Assembly: GCA_964036315.1 (NCBI GenBank)
Contig: OZ038495.1
Coordinates: 25,033,190-25,097,189 of the forward strand
DNA: 64,000 bases
Reading direction: 5' to 3'
Origin: Acanthosepion esculentum
Taxonomy: Eukaryota > Mollusca > Cephalopoda > Sepiida > Sepiidae
The notes below the pieces were generated by a model, which saw only the letters and a program-made list of their open reading frames with translations, was not told the DNA's origin and did not search any database. A program made the translations under genes and the position numbers. This document shows, one piece after another, positions 1 through 55,040 of the stretch (positions are counted from its first letter, which is position 1; the number at the start of each line of letters is the position of its first letter).

Positions 1-298
1 TGTAATAAATAGAAAAATGTGATCCACTGTCAAAAATGAGTGAGGTGAATATGCTGATCTCCACAATTTTGATAGTAACTTTGTAACATTCACAAATATA
101 ATCAATCTCCATGATTCCTTTCACCATAACGTCACAGTTATTCTGAAAATTTCAGGCAACAATCATCAATAGTTTACGTCTTTATCTCTGAAATTCTAAT
201 ACTCATATTTACAATTTCAGTTGGAGGGTGTAATAAAAATAAGTATTCATATCTAAAAATATTAAATGTATTCTTATTAAATTTTTCAGTATTTATTA

Positions 299-357
<59 letters not shown>

Positions 358-746
358 TTCTTTGATTTCTGGTGTGGACACATTTCTTTCTAGGTTCCGC
401 CCAGAGACCTAATGTTAGAAATGGCATCATGACATTTTCTACTGACCAATTAAACACCCCCGACCCCCCCCCAAAAAAAACACATATTTTACATCGATAA
501 AGCCCTTCGTATAGTGTGGGCTATACTCGTGAGAACAACTCTTTTTGGTATTTCTTTAAGGCATGGGATTCCAGGAATCCCTTCAGTGAGTCCACTGGAG
601 TTTTTTCCAACCAATCCGAGGGCTCCAACTACAACAGGGATTTTTTATGTTCCCATGTGCCACAATTTTGAGATTTCGATTTCAAGATCTTTGTATTTTT
701 TTGTTGTTGTTGTTAATTTAGTTTTTTTTTTATTTTTCTCATGAAG
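1..746 (+). other. Intron upstream of SLC22 exon 2 (duplicated sequence)
   Basis: Non-coding intron sequence before the 747 acceptor. Positions 1-170 resemble about 60572-60735, which sits at the matching place in the downstream SLC22 pseudogene, so this intron was duplicated with the gene. The segment contains a LINE 3' end with its (ATT)n tract. Short reading frames here show no recognisable protein. Confidence 0.6.
299..450 (-). mobile_element. 5'-truncated LINE 3' end with (ATT)n tail
   Basis: An (ATT)n run at 299-356 is followed by about 75 bp that, reverse-complemented, match the 3' end of the LINE at 49140-49275, including the stretch next to its (AAT)n tail. This looks like a short 5'-truncated insertion of the same LINE on the minus strand, the microsatellite being its 3' tail. 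Confidence 0.55.
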
Positions 747-43595
<42,849 letters not shown>

Positions 43596-43649
43596 ATGTT
43601 CTAAACTATGGGACATCGAAATATTTCACTTCAGAGAATTTCATTAAAA

Positions 43650-43655
43650 AATAAA
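43650..43655 (+). promoter_or_regulatory. Candidate poly(A) signal of the SLC22 gene
   Basis: AATAAA 55 bp after the stop codon, with AATAAAAA again at about 43662. Confidence 0.55.
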
Positions 43656-43669
43656 AATAATAATAAAAA

Positions 43670-45719
43670 CAGTTTATTTTAAGGAGGTTGTAATAAAATC
43701 GGTTGCAATCGTCTCAAAATGTGTCGGAAACTGTAGGAGTTTATTAAATCAATTTGTCTATCATTCAAATGAATACTTATTATTTGGGTTCGAATTATTG
43801 ATTGCTTGAGGAAAGCACTAACTGGTCGATAAATCCTGTTGTGTATTTGCGGTAATGTATGAAAGTTGTTTAACAGCTAATGTTTCATCAAAGTGCTGAC
43901 GATGTTGAATCTTCGAGGCATCATTTCTTTATTAGTCATATAGTGTTTCTTAGTTTTAAATTCTGGGACAATATTTGAAAATAGCAAATAACATCCTTGT
44001 AAGACATTGACCACAATAAACATGTGATCGCTAGAAATTTAAAAAATTAATTTCTGAAAGAAATAAAAATATGTCGATAATGATTCTAGTTCTCTAATTG
44101 TTAAGTTTTTATTTTCTTTCTCCCAAGTCCAATTTTTAAACAATATGGCCAACCGACATTCCAGTTTTCAATTATTCTGACATTGTTGGAATTTGAATTT
44201 GTATTTCTATCTTGTAGCTTCATCAACCGAAAAATTAGCTCGACCATTTTCTGGTGCATATCTTTTTGTTGGCCCTTCACATACTGACTAACGTCCAGTT
44301 AATTGTTGAATCTTTTAGCTGCTTACCTACCATATACGAGGACATTACATCAATTCAAACAGCAAAACATGAGAAGAAATGACTATGAAATCCCTATGGT
44401 CTGGTTAGATTCAGTTCTCGCATAAAGCACCTACAATTAATCCCAGCGTAAAAAAAACTCTAAAATTTTTTTTACATTAAAAGGTTTATTATTTATTTTC
44501 CCGCTTATTCTTAGGTTTTAAGCTTTCAGCTATTTAATCTGAAATTAACTCATCATTTTTTTTATTAATGCTACTTTCTATTAGGAACTAAGAGTATACC
44601 GACCTAGAATATTAAACATTTTTTTAAATAATTTTACGCCGATCAGGGCGATAAAAGTCAATAAACGAGTGCTTACTGAAAGATAATGAATAAGAGTGGG
44701 CAATAAAAGACCATAATTAAATTTGACCATCTTTTCACACAGTTTTGTAAATACCTATTTGTGCAACATTTGTGTCTGGTGGCTGATACATAAAAATTGA
44801 CCCTATATACAACCAAGTTTTCTAATTCATTCTTTTTATGGCTGAAACTAAAAAAAAACATGGTTCTAGATTCTGATTTCAGGTTAATAGAATATTTTTC
44901 CTCGCTCAAAGAAATGATCTTGGATCCACTACAAGCTTATCATTAAGTTTTTTATTTTCTTGTATCCTTTTTGCGACTCGTTTCAGACGACTTTCTTTGA
45001 GTTTTACAAATTTACGTAATTTTTTTATTCGGTCCTGAATTGTTCTTTCTTTAAATTTTCACCTTTTTTTCCAATTATATTTAAATATATATAATTTCAA
45101 TTACTATGAATTCATCATTTAAAATATATAGACTAAATATAAATTGTATATAAATTTCATCCACATCTAAAAAAATCAAAATGAAAGTTAAATTCACTGT
45201 TGTAGCTCATCTATTGTTTCCTTCATCTTTTAAACCTTCATCATAAGTAAAACTAATATCCAAAATTATTAATAATAGGGAAGTTTTAATTTATGTCAGT
45301 GGTAATTGTCAGCTCTATGCGACACATTCTAATACTCCCTGAAATCTATGATATTCTGGGTGATTGACTTGTTTATTTCAGCAAAGATCATCAAATTACG
45401 TGGAACCCTGGGTTCACAAGTACCAGACAAATTTTCTAAAAGTGCCAAGCGATACGGATCCGTGATGAAAAAGAGTTAATTGCAGGTTAAAATTCTTTGT
45501 CTTTATTTGACATCTTTTGCCACTTTGTATGGATTTTTTAGGAAACTGGAAATTTTGATTCATTCGATGTTCTGTTTTCTCCTATTTCTTTACATGTCTT
45601 GCTTTAATGATTGGAAGAAGTTTCTAAGTTAGTTTAAAAATCCTGTAATGCTACTAATATTAATCTACTTTAAATACTATGTAAGACTCAAAGAAACCGC
45701 AGAAAATGTAACCTGTTAT
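43670..45719. other. Intergenic, no feature seen
   Basis: AT-rich sequence between the SLC22 gene and the next repeats. No coding motifs. Confidence 0.5.
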
Positions 45720-46510
45720 TACAATTATTGTGTATATACCTAACGAAATCACTGTCAGAAACTGTATTAATATATCCGTAAATAAAAAAAAAAATTACTT
45801 GTTTTACCATGGTAGGGGTTGAACAACGGATGAAACAGCTAAAAAGTAATGTGGCGACTGGTGACTGGTGCGTTAAAACTTAATAGTAATATTTTTTAAA
45901 AATAAACTTTTTTGTGGTGTCAAATGAAAACAAAATCTGAAGCGATCGAAACTCATTTCGATTGACGAATGTTGACAATATCATGGACAGACCATGTTAT
46001 AAATTCAGGTAGACTATGAAGGAAAAGAAACTGCTATAAAAAAGAATTGAAATTTCGTGTATGAAGTAAAGACTTGAAGTATATGACGATTACGGGGCTG
46101 ATCGCAGTCAAGAGCTATGAAGTAATATAGCAAAAGAGCTTCATGACAAGTTGAGAAAACAAATAATTTGTTTCAGTTCCTGTAGGATTAATAACCGGCT
46201 TTATTAAATACCTCGAAAAAGTTAATCTATTTGTATAGCTATTTTGCACATACCTAACTTAATAACGGTATGCATTTATAAATCAGCAAAAAAAACTGAT
46301 TTTTAACGTTGCAGAGGTTGAATAACGGATGAAAGAAGTAGAAATTAGGGGATACTTGAGTTGTTGGTGAACTAAAACGTAATAATAATTTTCAGAAACA
46401 CACTAAAAATATCTAACAATTTTCTAGGCACAAAAGCAAAAAGGTGCAGTGAACGCAATAAAGTTATATTGAAGAATGCTGTGGGTAACAAATTCAGAAG
46501 TTTTAAGAAG
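45720..46510. repeat. Old diverged direct duplication
   Basis: 45740-45990 and 46250-46500 share GGTTGAAcAACGGATGAA(AC/AG)A-type sequence, a CGTTAAAACTTAATA/CTAAAACGTAATAA stretch and the same order of landmarks, at low identity. Confidence 0.45.
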
Positions 46511-46979
46511 AGGAACTATAGAGGAATTTTTACTAACAAACAAGAGCTGAAATGTTGGATATATTTGATGAGTAAATTTTAGAATTTAGCACTCATGGCT
46601 CATCAAAGTCAAAATATGCAGAAGAATGTAGTGAGATAGATATTATATTGATGAACATGTACAAGAAGACAAATAGGAGATGTGAAGAAGTAGGTATCGT
46701 TGAGAGCAACAACAGACAGGAAACAAATTTGTATATTACATTTTTGAGATTCCCTTTTTTATAAGACGGTTCTAAAATCAATGCCATTCCTTGACTAGAA
46801 ATAAAGATTGAGGAGCTAGCTTCACAATTGCTGTGAAGTATATGAATATAATATGTATACTATATGGAACACTATTGATCTTAAATTGCAACTTCAAATA
46901 TGATTCATAAAGAGAAAATCAACCGAAGTGTGTACAGTTTTGCAAGGAAATTTCTATTCAGCGTAAATGCATTCAGAAT

Positions 46980-47375
46980 TATGCTTCTCCCGTCGAACTC
47001 GACGTATGAGGGTCAGACAGATCAGCTCCCAGAAACCGACAGCCACACAGGACTTGATTATAGTGGTGAAGGCCTTGTGCAGGGCCATCCACACTTTTTG
47101 GAGGGACGAATACAGGGACCTGGTGCAACGGATGCCACAAGGTCCCCAAACGACCCTCCGCAGGTTTTGAATTCAGAGTTGTCCTTCTCCTAGACCAGTT
47201 GCCATCCAAGGCTATAGAACCCAGTCTGTCCTGCTATTTACCCATAGTTGGAGGAAGAAGAGGAGGATTCACACCTTTCCCAAGGACGTACGTGAATGTA
47301 ATAGAATCGACTGGAATTCGAACTCGGCTCTCTGATTCCTCAATCCAAGCCGTTATCCATTACTCCACCGTGCCT
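46980..47375 (-). mobile_element. tRNA-Arg-like SINE, long copy
   Basis: On the minus strand: GGCACGGTGGAGTAATGGATAA (A-box region, like tRNA-Arg), GAGTTCGAATTCCAGTCGA (B box), then body TTGGGAAAGGTGTGAATCC and tail GGATGGCAACTGGTCTAGG continuing through GACAACTCTGAATTCAAAACC to about 46980. Other copies or parts: 26940-27100, 62010-62225, 63640-63825, 63860-63955. It resembles the tRNA-Arg-related SINEs described from octopus (OR families); that link is from memory. Confidence 0.8.
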
Positions 47376-48380
47376 CCTCATTCAAAATATTAGGTGCTTA
47401 TTAACATATGATCGTTTCGCGGCATATCAACAATCATTTAGCTTTGAGAATCAAACTAAGTAATAATAATAATAGTAATATCCCAATGCATAGTTGATCA
47501 AACGACAACAAGAAAGAATGAATGATAAACATGTCCAAGGACGGAACAATATAAGCAAGAGCAATATATTAGGTGAGTTGTAACAAAATCCCAAAAATGG
47601 AAATCCCCAGTAAATGACAAGGTACACAACTTTTTGCTCCTTTGACAGCAATCCATAAAACTATTGAGCAAACTTTATCAATGCTAATTAATACTGCCAA
47701 ATGAAATTTCAGTATGGATCACTGAAGGCATTACATATCTCCTAGCAAAAACGAGTGACCTAAAAATATCATGCCAATAATATGTCGGTCAACCACATAT
47801 AAACTGATCACGTCTGTCCTGACGAACTATACTTACACTTTTCTCTATGAAAACAACGTTCTTCCCCTGGAACTGGATGAATGTTCAAGAGGTTCATATA
47901 TGGTTGCAAAGATCAACTAATAAATAAAATGCTCAGCTTGGATAGATTACCGTAATGCCTTTGATACCGTATCATAATCTAAGGCTTTAGAAATGTAGAA
48001 GGTCTCATCAGTGATACCTAATTTCCATAAATATAGCATGGAACTGTGAAAAACCATATTATATCTAAATAATGTCACTTCGAACTGATGATTTTGATAT
48101 ACAGATCCGAAGGTGGCAGAGGAATAGTGCAATTGTCTTACAAAACCACAAAAAGAAAAGAAATCTTCAAAGATACCTGAAAACTACAAAAGACTGACTG
48201 ATAATCTGTGTCAAAAACATGAAAGAAGTAAGAAATATTGTTCAGTAATAAAGTAAGCCAACAAATTCAAAAAAGAATTTCAAGTCGGTGAAGAAGTGCA
48301 AATAAATTATAATAATCCTAATGCAGCGGAAAAGAACCTAAAAATCAAAGCAAATGTAATGTACCAAATGCAAAAAAAGA

Positions 48381-48686
48381 TTGCAATATAAGTATCTTCA
48401 TGGGGGTCTATACTCTGCTAGTACCAAACAAATTGATGGAGACAAACCCCGTACACATCAGTGGTTACGTAGTGCAGGGTTAAAAGCTGAAACTGAAGGT
48501 TTAATTTTTGCTTCACAGAATCAATGCTTGCTAACTAGAAATTACCAAACACAAATACTGAAAAATAATGTTAACTCAAAATGCCGATACTGGGATAAAT
48601 ATCCAAGAACAATTGACCATCTTGTATCAGGTTGCATGGTGTTATCACCCACTGGATATAAAATTCGGCATGATAGCGTGGCCTAA
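48381..48686 (+). pseudogene. LINE C-terminal domain fragment
   Basis: About 101 residues open. RTHQWLRSAGLKAETEGLIF and a Cx2-type cysteine/histidine arrangement (CRYWDKYPRTIDHLVSGC) are shared by a family of non-LTR retrotransposon proteins I recognise from mollusc-type genomes. The frame shifts right after the stop at 48684-48686 and continues in the next frame. Confidence 0.7.
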
Positions 48687-49216
48687 TATCTTCATTTAAA
48701 AATAGGCAACATATACGGGAAAGAAACTGCAAGAAACTGGTATCACCCAGACCTGGTTACAGAGATAGGACCTGTAAGACTTTACACTACAGACAGAAGA
48801 ATTAATGTTAATCGCACAGACATCCTAATCAAAAGTCACAAAAACAGAAGGTGATTTCTTATTGACATGTCAATGTCTGCAGTTTGCAATATATCTGAAG
48901 ATTTTCAAAAAAATATGAATGGAAAATCTAACAAATGTAGCACACGAAGGTATCAATAATCTCAGTTGTGGTTGAACCCTCGGAATGAGGTTGTAATAAA
49001 CTCATTAAAGGAATTCCTGGTAACTCATGCCTTGAAGAAATAAAACATTGTACTCACAAGTACGGTTCACACATTACGAAGAGTTTTATCTATGTAAAAT
49101 ATGTGTAATCTTAGTTTTCTTTAAATGATCAGTGGGAAATGTCATGAGGCAATTTCTGACCTTAGATCTCTGGCTGGGAGTCGGAAGGAAATGTGTATAC
49201 AACAGAAATCAAAGGA

Positions 49217-49218
<2 letters not shown>

Positions 49219-49274
<56 letters not shown>

Positions 49275-49275
49275 G
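49219..49275 (+). repeat. (AAT)n microsatellite, LINE tail
   Basis: About 19 AAT units directly after the LINE 3' UTR. Confidence 0.93.
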
Positions 49276-49522
49276 TTTACGAGACGAGTATAAAATTTTA
49301 TATCATAAAAAAAATTGAAATTATATCAAAATAATTAAGGGTGAATAAAATGTAGTAAAATAGACGAAGTTTGTGTATTACACTTTCAGAAGAAAGTTAA
49401 TAACAAGTATATTTTAAATTAAAAAAAAAAACTGCGAAAATGTTGCCAGACGGCTAGAAAAATTGCTTGAATAAAATTTAATGTGTAAAAAGTTCTATAT
49501 GTGAGGTTCAAATAGAAAATTG

Positions 49523-49526
<4 letters not shown>

Positions 49527-49580
<54 letters not shown>
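49527..49580. repeat. (AT)n microsatellite
   Basis: About 54 bp of AT dinucleotides. Confidence 0.95.
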
Positions 49581-49584
<4 letters not shown>

Positions 49585-49720
49585 CCAAACCAATATAGTC
49601 TGGTGATTTATAAAAAAGATAGATGTATAGAATTTGGTTTTCAATAATTTGTTAAATGGGGGCTCAAGTCTAATTTCAAAATCAGTGTAAATAAAGTTTG
49701 TAAACAGGCATGGTTTAAAG

Positions 49721-51968
49721 CAGGCATGTCAAAATCACGGCATATGGAAGGTCGTATTGGCCATATCTGCAGCCTTACATTACATTACAGCTTGCTTACA
49801 TTACAGTCTTGCATTAATCACAGCCAGTGGTAACTAAACTTTAAATATAAAATACTTACAATACAAGGTAGTACAACAGAATCACTTTTATGTTGTCCTG
49901 ATGATTGGCATCGCTTTAAACAAACTATTCTCGTTATATCAGGTTGGATTGTCTGTGTAGATCCCACTCTGATCAAAGACGGCAACTGTTCATCAGTTAA
50001 TCTGGTTCTGTGAGACGTTTTTGTGGCCTTCATAAAAGAAAATAACTGCCCACAGACATATGCGGAACCAAACATCGCCATAATCTTTGTGGCAAACTTT
50101 CTGAAGTTCTTAAATGGCCGAGGAAGGTATGAAAACCATCCGGGTACCGCTACTTCTAGGTACTTTCCCGTGAGTTTTGAGTCAGTCTGCATTTCCAGTA
50201 GTTCCAGATGTAGACTTTTCTCTGCCTGAGCAACATCAAAAGTGAATGGTGCCAAGAATAATGCAAACTGATCTTCACAAAATGAAACTCACAAAATCTT
50301 CGCTGAAATTCCTTTGACAGCAATTCCAGGTAATTATCGTACTTATCAAAGATAAATACAGGCTCAGTATTGGCAGTTATTTTCAACACCTTGCACATAG
50401 GAAAATGAATCAAGTTTTCATGTGACAATTGGGACTTCAATAAATCTAATTTTGCAATGAAAGACTTGATATCATCATATAACTGAGTGATGAGCTTATT
50501 CTTACCTTGTAATTTCAAATAACGGTCTCTTAATTGGCCAGTAATATCCACTGAAAAAGCTAGATCTTGGAGCCAGCTTTCATCTTTAATTCACCTGTGC
50601 TTTGACCCTTCATCTCCAAAAATATAACAATTTCGTATCACAATAAAAATTATTTCAGTAGCTTGGAACGTGAAAGCCACCGAACTTCTGTAGAATGGGA
50701 CATTTGTAAACTGATTATTCATGTCTTCCAATAACTGGCTAAACTGACGGTGATGCAGAGCATGACCTCTGATATAGTTCACTGTTTCTGTGACAAAACT
50801 CAACAGATGATATAATTTTAAAATCTTGGAACATATGTTCTCTTAATGAATTATACAGTGAAAATGCTTGAATGTTGAATCTGGATATATGTTTTCTATT
50901 TTTGTACCTAACTTGGCAGCAACATCATTATGTCTTCCAACCATATTGGAAGCACCATCAGTAGATAAACACACAAGTTTACTCAAATCAAGGCCATACT
51001 CATAGAGAAGTTGTTCAACTTTCTCAAAAATGAGATGACTTGTTGTAGCTTCATGCATTGGGACCAGTTCAATTAGTTCTTCATAAATTTAAAATTCATT
51101 GTCACAAGCCCTGATGAAAATGGCGAGCTGTTCTATTCTAGCTATGTCAACAGTCTCATCCAGAGCAATAGAAAAATGTTCAAAGCTTGATGATAAAGTC
51201 TTCAACTGCGGACTCAAATCAGCTGCCATTTCATAAATCCGTCCAGCAACAGTTTTCCTGCTTAATGAAATGTCTTGAAATAATTGTGACTTCTCTAGAC
51301 ATTTCAGCTGTTTTTACAAGACATCGTAGTGTTCAAAGCTTGCAGTAACAGAACTAACATTGCCTTTCTGATATTTTGTAAAGAAACTCTGTTGTTGTTT
51401 TAACTTAACCTTGAAGTCCTTTACTTTTGAAACACGCATATCTCCTTCATATTTATCATAAGATCGATGGTTTTTTTTCATAATGTCTTTTCATATTATA
51501 TTCTTTTGGCGTCGCAATGCAGTTGTTGCAAATCAAACAGTTTATCTTTCCATTAACATTGGAACAAATGTACTGTAATTCCCACTTTTCTTGAAACACA
51601 TATCCTTCAGATATTTTTCTTTTTACGAGATGGAGTAGAATTTAAAATTTTTAAGGCAAATTATTACAAAATTATGAACGTTTTCACTTTACATTTGTTC
51701 TTATTTAGTTGTCAAGGATGATCACATCATTAACCGGAAGTTAAAAATAGTCACTGACATTCGAAAAAAACAAAAACAAAAAACACTGAGATAGAATAAA
51801 CAATCTAATCATATCAATTGTAAAAAAAAATCACTGTTTTTAATAATTTGCATTGCCAACATAGACAAAATTCTCGATGTACCACGGCTATAAAAACCTT
51901 TGTGAGGGTCACCAAGATGCATGTAAAGGGTCACATGCGGCCCGCCGGCCGCCAGTTTGACACACCTG
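49721..51968 (-). mobile_element. hAT transposon with both ends and 8-bp TSD
   Basis: Left end CAGGCATGTCAAA and right end (inverted) CAGGTGTGTCAAA match the CAGGxxTGTCAAA ends of a common hAT group. GTTTAAAG flanks both sides (49713-49720 and 51969-51976). 2248 bp with a decayed transposase on the minus strand. Confidence 0.92.
49818..51620 (-). pseudogene. hAT transposase, BED-finger type, broken
   Basis: Minus-strand order: a BED-like finger near 51480-51590 (INCLICNNC ... NMKRHYEKNH), a domain with SFEHFSIALDETVDIARIEQ at about 51100-51240, LVCLSTDGASNMVGRHNDVA (50843-51058) with the catalytic-type D, middle fragments (50591-50803, 50156-50551), and a C-terminal end with TDEQLPSLIRVGSTQTIQPD (49818-50255). 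This is the layout of hAT proteins like GTF2IRD2/ZBED5-type domesticated genes. At least four frame breaks or stops, so not functional. Confidence 0.82.
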
Positions 51969-51976
51969 GTTTAAAG

Positions 51977-52616
51977 AGAATCATTTTGTGTTTTTTTTTT
52001 AATCAATGGAGAATGTACATTAAGACTCTAGAGTATAACTTCCCGATTGATTCGGCGTCAATTTGTTGATGTTTACAAAGTCTAAATATTAAAATTAAAT
52101 AATATCAAAATGTGTACGGTGTATTTATATTTATTATGACGTTCTTGAACGACATTCTGTATTTAGATTTCATACGTGTTTGTTTTGACAATTTACATTT
52201 ATATCTAGTGATTGTTGTGATAGTATATTATTTTAAAGCTGTTTTCTGTCACTTAGGTCTTCTTGGATCTTGCCGATTAACAAGAAGTATTATTTTGTTA
52301 GAAAACGTCATTTACATCAGGTTGTGTTAATTATCAGTAGAAAGACATCGCAGAAAATCGTATCATTTTGAAACATTATATGTTCATTTTAATTTATTTA
52401 TGACGGATGACACTGTCCGAGAAAGGTTGTTCCTACCATAAATGTTTCTATCATATTTGACAGGAAATCATATTTTATTTTTGTCAATCATTTATTTCTG
52501 CTGCTGCTGATTATATTATAGGTATAACTGATGGCAAAGGCTACACATACACGCATTTGTTTAAAGGAATACGACGTTTGTCTTGATTAAATGAGGGAAA
52601 AGAAATATAAAAAAAT
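51977..52616. other. Intergenic upstream of the SLC22 pseudogene
   Basis: No feature recognised; any relic promoter of the duplicate would be here. The 52112-52330 hydrophobic frame shows no motif. Confidence 0.45.
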
Positions 52617-52748
52617 ATGAACTACGAAGAAGTCATAAAAGCCATTGGCGGATGCGGACGCTATCAATTATTTATGCTCAATTTATTGGATATCGCCACG
52701 GTATTTGATTGATTACATATCGGCTGCATGGTTTTCATTGTTCCTGGA
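52617..52748 (+). pseudogene. SLC22 pseudogene exon 1 (N-terminus and TM1)
   Basis: ATG at 52617 opens MNYEEVIKAIGGCGRYQLF, the SLC22 N-terminal pattern (acidic, then G-x-G-R-Y/F-Q). The frame meets TGA at 52710. A tandem GATT-GATT at 52707-52714 explains it: with one GATT the reading continues as FDYISAAWFSLFLE and stops at donor GTAAAA (52749) in phase 2, which is exactly the phase needed by exon 2 at 62627. So this exon is broken by a 4-bp duplication. The intact gene's own exon 1 is left of the window. Confidence 0.82.
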
Positions 52749-53088
52749 GTAAAACAAAGATAAAATAATTTCCACGTTAATTTTCTTTTTAATTTCGTTT
52801 TTCATAAGATATCAAGATTATTCTGAAATATAATGCAGCCGTATAAAATTTAAAATGAAACAATTCCACTTTTGTACCGAAGGCTAAAACTTTTTAGTTG
52901 AAAATATGGAAAATACAATACAGAAAGTGTGTCGTATTGAATCTATTTTCTGAAACAATATGTCGGAGTGTTGTACTAAATTTAGCCATATTTAGTAAAA
53001 GATTCTTAAATGTTAATTTGGCATCTTGGTTTTGCTATTTTCTGATTATTTAATTTTTTCCGATCGAACATACTCTCAACTGTACAAA

Positions 53089-53093
<5 letters not shown>
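52749..53093. other. Pseudogene intron 1, no feature seen
   Basis: AT-rich sequence before the microsatellite cluster. Confidence 0.4.
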
Positions 53094-53156
<63 letters not shown>

Positions 53157-53440
53157 TTTATAGGATATATATATATATATTAGTATATAAGATATATATA
53201 TATGAGTATATAAGATAGATATATATATATATGAGTATATAAGATAGATAGATATATATGAGTATATAAGATAGATATATATATATATGAGTATATAAGA
53301 TAGATATATATATATATATATGAGTATATGAGATAGACATATATATATATGAGTATATAAGATACATATATATATATGAGTATATAATATATATATATAT
53401 ATATGAGTATATGATATATATATATATATATATATATATA
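53094..53440. repeat. (AT)n and GAGTATATAAGATAGATA-type repeats
   Basis: About 60 bp of pure AT followed by about 280 bp of imperfect 25-36 bp units containing GAGTATATAAGATA. Confidence 0.9.
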
Positions 53441-53445
53441 CTAAT

Positions 53446-53800
53446 TTATTTATTTAAACGTTACTTTTAAATGGATACTCATATTTGAGTAGATGTTCTG
53501 TTTTTATTTATTTATTTATTTATTTATTAAACAGTATATCTATTTATTTACATCTACCGGCCTGGATACTCGACAAATCATGTTAAAAATGTGCATCCTC
53601 ATGCAGTATTCGAACCTGCGCCTCCTAGGGGAAACCGATATTTGATCTGATGTGCCTTAGGGAAACTCGGTCACGTAGGACCTCCTGATCAAACAAAGGC
53701 CGGTAGATGTAAATAAATATACTCTTTAATTAATAAATTTAAAAAATAACGTTTAAATGAATAATTTTTATATATTCGTTCGGATTTAACCCATTTTTTA
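53446..53800. mobile_element. Inverted-repeat element with CATCTACCGGCC arms
   Basis: TATTTACATCTACCGGCC at about 53543-53560 and its inverse GGCCGGTAGATGTAAATA at 53700-53717 bound a 140-bp core. Looser inverse similarity extends outward. A third arm lies at 55372-55510. The core holds a B-box-like CAGGTTCGAATACTGC on the minus strand. Confidence 0.65.
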
Positions 53801-53960
53801 AAGAAACAATGTCTTTGTTTACGTTAGGATACAAAACAGAGCAGATATGTATATATCGATAATCGGGCGGAAGATGTCTGTTCAAAAGCACTATTCGGGT
53901 TATGTTTGATCAGAGATGGTCTAAGCCACGTAGATCTAATGATGGTTTCCACCAGGGGAC

Positions 53961-55040
53961 TGTTATGGTCCAATATCCTCGCATCACTGTTATGGTCCAA
54001 TATCCTCGCGCCAATGTTATGGTCCAATATCCTGGCACCACTGTTATGGTCCAATATCCTCGTGCCACTGTTATGGTCCAATATCCTCGCATCACTGTTA
54101 TGGTTCAATATCCTCGCATCACTGTTATGGTCCAATATCCTCGCGCCACTGTTATGGTCCAATATCCTCGCATCACTGTTATGGTCCAATATCCTCGCAT
54201 CTCTGTTATGGTCCAATATCCTCGCGCCACTGTTATGGTCCAATATCCTCGCATCACTGTTATGGTCAAATATCCTCGCATCACTGTTATGGTCCAATAT
54301 ACTCGCACGACTGTTATGGTCCAATATCCTTGCACCACTGTTATGGTCCAATATCCTCGCATCACTGTTATGGTTCAAAATCCTCGCATCACTCTTATGG
54401 TCCAATATCCTCGCGCCACTGTTATGGTCCAATATCCTCGCACCACTGTTATGGTCTAATATCCTCGCATGACTGTTATGGTCCAATATCCTCGCATGAC
54501 TGTTTTGGTCCAATATCCTCGCACCACTGTTATGGTCCAATATCCTCGCATCACTGTTATGGTCCAATATCCTCGCGCCACTGTTATGGTCCAATATCCT
54601 CGCACCACTGTTATGGTCCAATATCCTCGCATCACTGTTATGGTCCAATATCCTCGCATCACAGTTATGGTCCAATATCCTCGCGCCACTGTTATGGTCC
54701 AATATCCTCGCATCACTATTATGGTCTAATATCCTCGCATGACTGGTATGGTCCAATATCCTCGCATCACTGTTATGGTCCAATATCCTCGCACCACTGT
54801 TATGGTCCAATATCCTCGCACCACTGTTATGGTCCAATATCCTCGCACCACTGTTATGGTCCAATATCCTCGCGCCACTGTTATGGTCCAATATCCTCGC
54901 ATCACTGTTATGGTCCAATATCCTCGCATCACTGTTATGGTCCAATATCCTTGCAGCACTCTTATGGTTCAATATCCTCGCACCACTGTTATGGTCCAAT
55001 ATCCTCGCACCACTGTTATGGTCCAATATCCTCGCATCAC
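53961..55040. repeat. 27-bp minisatellite, exactly 40 units
   Basis: Unit TGTTATGGTCCAATATCCTC + GCATCAC (variants GCGCCAC, GCACCAC). The first unit starts at 53961 and the LTR starts at 55041; 1080 bases divided by 27 is 40 with no length change. Because the period is a multiple of 3 and lacks stops, several frames on both strands stay open for hundreds of codons (up to 425 on the minus strand). Confidence 0.97.

Larger units (their letters stand above)
47850..49275 (+). mobile_element. LINE, 3' half, ending in an (AAT)n tail
   Basis: Plus-strand frame-broken coding: an RT stretch at about 47935 corresponding to DYRNAFDTVS and following helices; an open frame at 48381-48686 with FASQNQCLLTRNYQTQIL and CRYWDKYPRTIDHLVSGCMV, a C-terminal zinc-ribbon-like domain; then WYHPDLVTEIGPVRLYTTDR-like sequence and a hydrophobic strand region to about 49100. 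The 3' UTR runs into an (AAT)n tract at 49219-49274. Dead by frame breaks. Confidence 0.75.
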
